Shown: positions 59,866-64,000 of the stretch, in pieces
Position numbering within the stretch: the stretch's first letter is position 1
How the letters are laid out: every line of letters starts with the position of its first letter
Source: Ruminococcus sp.
GTDB taxonomy: Bacteria; Bacillota; Clostridia; Oscillospirales; Ruminococcaceae
Direction: 5' to 3'
Assembly: GCF_019417665.1 (NCBI RefSeq)
Contig: NZ_DXUU01000001.1
Location: 62,434-126,433 of the forward strand
Length of the DNA: 64,000 nucleotides
Program-made: the position numbers and the translations under genes
Notes under the pieces: model-generated
What the model was told of the DNA's origin: nothing
Seen by the model: only the letters and a program-made list of their open reading frames with translations
The model's database searches: none

Positions 59866-60630
59866 TTACCACGCATTATAGCCGTCATACTGGCAGACAT
59901 AATCCACATCCTCCATTGCCTCCATACAGCACCAGCGGCTGCCGATCTTTACAAATGTGGCACTTTCTGATGCCTTTGTTCCCCCGTCATTGATGGAGAT
60001 CTTTGCTGTGACTGCCTTTTTGATTTCCACGGAAATACCATAGGACGTATTCAGTTTCTGCTCCAATGCAGACAGTTTGTCAAGGGCGGTGATCTCCTGA
60101 GAAGAGAGGATCTCATAGGACATTCCGCCCTCTGTGCCGTAGTTTTCATTCCAGTAGATAAAATAGTCGTGCAGCATTTCCTTTACGTCACGGCGTGTGG
60201 TATCGTAGGTATTTTCCAGATAATCCATATAGGCATCTGGCACTAAGGAGATATACATACTGCCGCTGGAGCGGTCTACCCCTTTGACATAGCGATATGC
60301 CGCCAGCTTATAGCCGCCCAGGAACACCTGGTACAGGACAATGCCCAGGATCAGCACTGCCAGCACACAAAGGCTGACGATGCGCCGCACCAGACGGATG
60401 TGTTTTTCCTGCGCCTGACGTTTTTGTTCTGTAGGATCCTGGGTGGCAATTCCATCGGTCTTTTCCTCACCGCCGGAGGAAAGAAAGGGCATAGAGAATG
60501 TCGCTGGTTCCTGACTGACAGTCTCTTCCGAAACTGTTTCTTCCTGTTGTTTCCGAGGTAGGATCTCGCCGCATTCGGGACAGATCACCGCACGTTCCGG
60601 GGCTTCGTAGCCGCAATGTTCGCATTTCAT
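59866..60630 (-). CDS. Zinc-ribbon membrane protein of the tandem paralogous family
   Basis: 254 residues. An N-terminal zinc ribbon (CEHC ... CPEC, residues 3-21) and a Glu/Thr-rich stretch precede one membrane span (about 92-113). The extracellular domain has YRYVKGVDRSSGSMYISLVP, DAYMDYLENTYDTTRRDV and the closing FVKIGSRWCCMEAMEDVDYV. The ribbon would be cytosolic and the domain outside, so the protein may couple an intracellular partner to the envelope. It is separated from the next family member by a hairpin array. Confidence 0.78.
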   Translation of the reverse strand: MKCEHCGYEAPERAVICPECGEILPRKQQEETVSEETVSQEPATFSMPFLSSGGEEKTDGIATQDPTEQKRQAQEKHIRLVRRIVSLCVLAVLILGIVLYQVFLGGYKLAAYRYVKGVDRSSGSMYISLVPDAYMDYLENTYDTTRRDVKEMLHDYFIYWNENYGTEGGMSYEILSSQEITALDKLSALEQKLNTSYGISVEIKKAVTAKISINDGGTKASESATFVKIGSRWCCMEAMEDVDYVCQYDGYNAW

Positions 60631-60714
60631 GGTCTTTGATTCTTCCTTTCACGGGGGGATGGCAATGAATAATTGAAAATAAATCTTCAGTATCGAAAAG
60701 CCCATATTGGGCTG

Positions 60715-60868
60715 CCCAGGCTGCTGGTCCAGCTGAGCACAGCTGGCGAGGTTCAGGGCGAGCAGCCCTGGCAGAGTCCAGGGACGGCGACAAGGGGTTT
60801 TGCCCCTTGACCCCACCAGCATTTTTGAAAAATTGCTGGATCAAAAAACTTCATTGCCGCCTACGGCG
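60715..60868 (+). repeat. Hairpin-array repeat, copy 6 (chimeric)
   Basis: Begins with the CCAGCTGA/CAGCTGG module and a CAGGGCG/AGCCCTGG-like stem in the order of reverse copies, then switches to CAAGGGG/CCCCTTG (60790-60808), CCAGCA/TGCTGG and GCCGCC-TA-CGGC in forward order. It looks like a recombinant of two array types. It occupies most of the 278-bp gap between two zinc-ribbon genes. Confidence 0.78.
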
Positions 60869-60908
60869 TTTCGTAATACAACGAATCTAATTTCAGAGTT
60901 ACACAAAA

Positions 60909-62117
60909 TTATACTGCAATATTCGGGCTGTCGATCTCCGGAATGATCTCTTCCGGAAGAACATCACTATCGTCATAGTACGTTTCGAATCCACCGGTCA
61001 CATAGGTATAGCACACGAGGTCATAGTCGTACATGGCATCATAGAGATACCACACACCGTCAATTTCCGCCAGAGTCAGATATGTATCGTCCCTTGCTGT
61101 ACCTTCTGTTCCCTCAATGGTATAGGTCATGCTCACATCCGCCATACGGTCAATGGAAAAGCCGAAATCCGTCATGTTATACTCTTTATCCCAGCTATAC
61201 CACAGTATCTCTTCCACATCATAGGTGATCTGCTTCATCGTGCCCACTTCATAAGCAAATTCAAACAGATCCAGATATTGTTCCATGGCAGTCTCCGCCT
61301 CGGATACATCCAGATCGTATTCGCTTGTCAGATAACCGGGAAATTCCCCATGCACCATTTCACTGAGTTGTCCGGGAGCTTTCGCCGCATATGCCGCCCA
61401 GTACTGATCTGTCAGCTGCCGGAATGCAGAGTCTGTACCATACATGGTCTGGCAGAGCATATCCGCCATTTCCATCGCATCCAGTACATACCATCCGTCG
61501 CCGATCTGTACCATGGAAAATGTTCCGATATGCTTTTCACTGGGCTGCGATATGGCTTCGGCAGCAAGGAATTCACCGGCAGTGAGCCCATAGGTCTGCA
61601 TACACGCTTCTGCATGAGACCTCCGAGAAACATCCATTTCTTCCAGTTCAAAGGTCTCATAGTCCCAGAGCCAGGCATAGTTCGCCTCTGGAGAATCCGA
61701 TTCATAGAGACAGTCGGAATTCAGGTAGTCCTCCAGACCCTCTTCCATCGTTTCACGCGGGACATCATAAGTCTGCTCCAGATAGCTCCAGAATTCCTCC
61801 GGCATCTCCTCTGCCAGTTCCAGACCATCGCCGTTTGCCATAGCACTGGCGCAGTAGTCAGCGGTCTGACAGATCCTCTCCTCCCGAACCACGGTGCGGA
61901 ACAGATTGAAAAACAGAACCATCATCAGTGCGAATACCATCACAACGAGAATCAGACTGATCCCCAGAACCCACGGCCAGACTTTTTTCTTCTTTTTCTG
62001 CGCAGCAGCAAACTGAGGTGGATAAGCAGGTTGAGGCTGCGTCGGCATAGCCGCACCGCAGACAGGACAAAATCGAGAACCTGCCGGCACATCACTGCCG
62101 CATTGAAAACAAGTCAT
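60909..62117 (-). CDS. Zinc-ribbon membrane protein with two family domains
   Basis: 402 residues. Zinc ribbon CFQC ... CPVC (3-21), Pro/Gln linker, Lys-rich stop and a membrane span (about 47-70). Two copies of the family domain follow: about 83-215 (MPEEFWSYLEQTYDVPRETM ... MVQIGDGWYVLDAMEMADML) and about 218-370 (LTDQYWAAYAAKAPGQLSEM ... LAEIDGVWYLYDAMYDYDLV). The acidic extracellular part and recurring W-Y-V-x-D-A-M ending tie it to its neighbours. AAGGAGTGACGA precedes the ATG and contains the end of the preceding stop, 10 nt gap, so it is coupled to that gene. Confidence 0.8.
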   Translation of the reverse strand: MTCFQCGSDVPAGSRFCPVCGAAMPTQPQPAYPPQFAAAQKKKKKVWPWVLGISLILVVMVFALMMVLFFNLFRTVVREERICQTADYCASAMANGDGLELAEEMPEEFWSYLEQTYDVPRETMEEGLEDYLNSDCLYESDSPEANYAWLWDYETFELEEMDVSRRSHAEACMQTYGLTAGEFLAAEAISQPSEKHIGTFSMVQIGDGWYVLDAMEMADMLCQTMYGTDSAFRQLTDQYWAAYAAKAPGQLSEMVHGEFPGYLTSEYDLDVSEAETAMEQYLDLFEFAYEVGTMKQITYDVEEILWYSWDKEYNMTDFGFSIDRMADVSMTYTIEGTEGTARDDTYLTLAEIDGVWYLYDAMYDYDLVCYTYVTGGFETYYDDSDVLPEEIIPEIDSPNIAV

Positions 62118-62127
62118 TCGTCACTCC

Positions 62128-63510
62128 TTATTCCTGATAGCCTGCATAATAGCAAGCGTCTGCATAATAGTACATTGCATCGTAAACATACCAGGTATCC
62201 CCGATGTGGGTCATAGTGACATAGCTGGATTCTTCACTTTCGCTGCCGCCGCTGGTAATGGTCAGATCTACATAGATATCCTTTGCAGCATCGCCTGCAA
62301 GGCCATATTCCTCCAGACCATCATTCAGATCCGACAGATCGCTTTCGTCATAATCATCCACATCGGTGATCGTGACCTTTGCACTCAGATCGGAAGTATC
62401 ATCATATTCCGATGCGATCAGTTCCATCAGATATTGTTCCAGATAACCCTCTGCTTCGCTCTGAGAATAGCTGTATTGATCGCTCACGAGATCCCACCAA
62501 GCATCCGGTACGAATGCAGACATTGCTGCTGCATCGGTGTTGAGGAGTGCATTCCAGTAAGCATCCATGGTATCGCCGTATTCTTTCTGATACTTTGCAG
62601 CAGCTGCATAGTCGTTCTCGCAGATCGTTTCGATATCATCCATGGCACAAACGTTATACCACTCACCGTCGATCTTGACGATCCAGACAGCAAGATCCTG
62701 TTCCTGAGAATCCTCTGCGCCGGTAATCGTTGCATCCACTCCAATGCCGATGCCGGAGGAAATCTCCAGACCGTATTTGTCTGTCACTTCACGGATATCA
62801 TCCAGCGTGTCTGCATCGCCGGAGCCATACTGCACACCAGTCTGAGACCATTCATAGGACAGATCTCCGCCCAGCGCTTCGGCATTTTCCTCCAGGAATA
62901 GATCCATGCCGGCAACTGCATCCTCCTTGGTCACATCGTAGGTCTCTTCGATATAATCCCAGTATGCTTCCGGTACCATTTCTGCAATGTCCTCACCGGA
63001 GCAATTCACATAGGCATCCCAGTATGTATTGACAGCCTCTGCCCCACGTTTTCCCATGGACACACCATAGCCAAACAGACATGCCACAATGATGACAATG
63101 ATCAGAATGGGGATGCAGATCAGCAGAACAATGAGCCACACCTTTTTCTTTTTCTTGGGCGGCTGGTTCATGGGCGGCACGGGATTCATGGTCGGATCAT
63201 AAGCACCGTTCGGCACTGCGCCGGGAATGGGGTTGGGTGCACCGCCGGGCATTGCACTGCCGGAATTGGGCATTGCACCAGGAATGGGATCTGGTGCGCT
63301 GGCAGGAATGGGATTCGGTGTGGGAATCCCATTGTCAGCAGGTGCTGCGGAATCAGCGGAAACGGATTCCGGTACAGCTTCCGGCGTTTCCTCCGGAACA
63401 GCTGTCGGTTCTGCTGGCATGGGTGCAGCGGTTTCTTCCAGGGGACTGCCGCAATTGGGGCAGAATTTCTTTCCTTCTTCGACTTCAAAGCCGCATTGTT
63501 TACAATTCAT
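62128..63510 (-). CDS. Zinc-ribbon membrane protein with two family domains and Pro-rich linker
   Basis: 460 residues. Zinc ribbon CKQC ... CPNC (3-21); a long Pro/Ala/Gly linker with repeats of NPIPGA/PAS type (30-115); membrane span about 126-148; two family domains about 160-305 (MVPEAYWDYIEETYDVTKED ... WIVKIDGEWYNVCAMDDIET) and 308-455 (FVPDAWWDLVSDQYSYSQSE ... MTHIGDTWYVYDAMYYYADA). A cytosolic linker of that length suggests a flexible tether. AAGGAG precedes the ATG, and the next upstream gene ends 23 nt away. Confidence 0.8.
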   Translation of the reverse strand: MNCKQCGFEVEEGKKFCPNCGSPLEETAAPMPAEPTAVPEETPEAVPESVSADSAAPADNGIPTPNPIPASAPDPIPGAMPNSGSAMPGGAPNPIPGAVPNGAYDPTMNPVPPMNQPPKKKKKVWLIVLLICIPILIIVIIVACLFGYGVSMGKRGAEAVNTYWDAYVNCSGEDIAEMVPEAYWDYIEETYDVTKEDAVAGMDLFLEENAEALGGDLSYEWSQTGVQYGSGDADTLDDIREVTDKYGLEISSGIGIGVDATITGAEDSQEQDLAVWIVKIDGEWYNVCAMDDIETICENDYAAAAKYQKEYGDTMDAYWNALLNTDAAAMSAFVPDAWWDLVSDQYSYSQSEAEGYLEQYLMELIASEYDDTSDLSAKVTITDVDDYDESDLSDLNDGLEEYGLAGDAAKDIYVDLTITSGGSESEESSYVTMTHIGDTWYVYDAMYYYADACYYAGYQE

Positions 63511-63533
63511 ACTTCATTCTCCTTATAAATTTG

Positions 63534-64000
63534 TTAATCTTCTACTTTTGTACCGCAGCTAGTGCAGAACTTATTCTGTGCAGGTACAGCCTTTCCGCAG
63601 ACCGGACAGGTCTTTTCCGGGCTGGCAGTCGGTTTTGCAGCAGGTTCTGCAACTGGTGCTGCCGTATCATCCACCTTTGTGCCACAGCTGGTGCAGAATT
63701 TATACTGCGCCGGCACTTCCCTGCCGCAGGTAGGACAAGTCCGGCTGGATACCGGTGCAGGTTTCTCCACAGGGGCAGGTGCAGGGATCACCGGTTCTGC
63801 TGCCGGAGTTATCGTTTCTTCTACGGGGACAGGTGCAGGGATCACCGGTTCTGCCGCCGGAGTTATCGTTTCTTCTACGGGGGCAGGTGCAGGGATCACC
63901 GGTTCTGCCGCCGGAGTTACCGTTTCTTCTACGGGGGCAGGTGTGGGGATCACCGGTTCTGCCGCCGGAGTTACCGTTTCTTCTACGGGGGCAGGTGTGG
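63534..64000 (-). CDS. Double zinc-ribbon protein with Pro/Glu repeats, C-terminal part (runs off right edge)
   Basis: The visible 155 residues are the C-terminus: at least four 18-residue repeats of the IPAPAPVEETITPAAEPV type, then two zinc ribbons, CPTCGREVPAQYKFCTSCG and CPVCGKAVPAQNKFCTSCG, ending KVED. The ribbons resemble those at the N-termini of the downstream genes, so this member has them in reverse position. There is no start in the window: an in-frame ATG at 63953 is internal to the repeats. Function unknown. Confidence 0.8.
   Translation of the reverse strand, partial: TPAPVEETVTPAAEPVIPTPAPVEETVTPAAEPVIPAPAPVEETITPAAEPVIPAPVPVEETITPAAEPVIPAPAPVEKPAPVSSRTCPTCGREVPAQYKFCTSCGTKVDDTAAPVAEPAAKPTASPEKTCPVCGKAVPAQNKFCTSCGTKVED
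63776..64000 (-). repeat. 54-bp tandem repeats in coding sequence
   Basis: Four full units start at 63776, 63830, 63884 and 63938, with a fifth entering at 63992. They differ by only a few bases and encode 18 residues each. The array probably continues beyond the window. Confidence 0.9.

Noticed and set aside
39796..60868. CRISPR array
   Set aside because: The arrays are strings of different hairpins without constant repeats alternating with unique spacers, and no cas gene is present.

Overview
The window looks like a chromosomal segment of a fibre-degrading Ruminococcus-type Firmicute (Oscillospiraceae). Sequence evidence is a pair of cellulosome scaffoldin genes with cohesin, dockerin and Thr-rich linker modules, a GH94 cellobiose phosphorylase, a GH5 lipoprotein, a clostridial-order S10-spc-alpha ribosomal gene block and consensus SigA promoters with strong ribosome binding sites. 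The species cannot be fixed by eye; R. champanellensis or R. flavefaciens relatives are the obvious candidates (inference).

Layout. 1-2.4 kb (minus): SRP RNA, dnaX (TTG start), ybaB/ebfC and the start of recR. 3.0-5.5 kb (plus): membrane-anchored glycerophosphodiester phosphodiesterase and an Sfp-type phosphopantetheinyl transferase. 5.5-7.2 kb (minus): a class B sortase-like protein lacking its catalytic Cys and Arg, then mntP with a palindromic operator at its promoter. 7.3-12.4 kb (minus): two scaffoldin genes behind tandem promoters and a structured leader. 13.2-29.3 kb (minus): an uninterrupted ribosomal protein, secY, adk, map, infA and rpoA operon from one clear promoter at about 29.3 kb to a terminator at about 13.1 kb.

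29.9-36.8 kb (plus): FAD oxidoreductase and membrane glycosyltransferase (overlapping), a lipoprotein, and a TPR-DUF4037-DUF4125 fusion. 36.8-36.9 kb: a small RNA resembling the antitoxin of a type I toxin-antitoxin locus, with only a toxin tail left. 37.2-43.7 kb (plus): cellobiose phosphorylase, SUFU-domain protein, GH5 glucanase, a transposase remnant and an AIM24-family protein. 44.0-56.5 kb (minus): pgsA-rimO, a polysaccharide deacetylase, recX-recA, prmC-yqhQ, a two-component system, an FG-GAP lipoprotein and citrate synthase. 57-59.1 kb (plus): SpoIID-like protein and an Rrf2 regulator. 59.2-64.0 kb (minus): a tandem paralogous family of membrane proteins, mostly with N-terminal zinc ribbons, running off the right edge.

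How it fits together: scaffoldins organise extracellular polysaccharide degradation, the surface GH5 enzyme cuts beta-glucans, and cellobiose phosphorylase conserves energy from imported cellobiose. From 39.8 kb onward the intergenic regions carry an unusual family of mosaic arrays of 5-8 consecutive perfect hairpins (six copies) whose stems differ between copies by compensating base changes. Other dispersed elements are MITE-like inverted-repeat elements, REP-like GTAGGG hairpins, and heptad repeats that supply stop codons to the genes they follow. The hairpin arrays and the zinc-ribbon membrane family are the best candidates for something undescribed.
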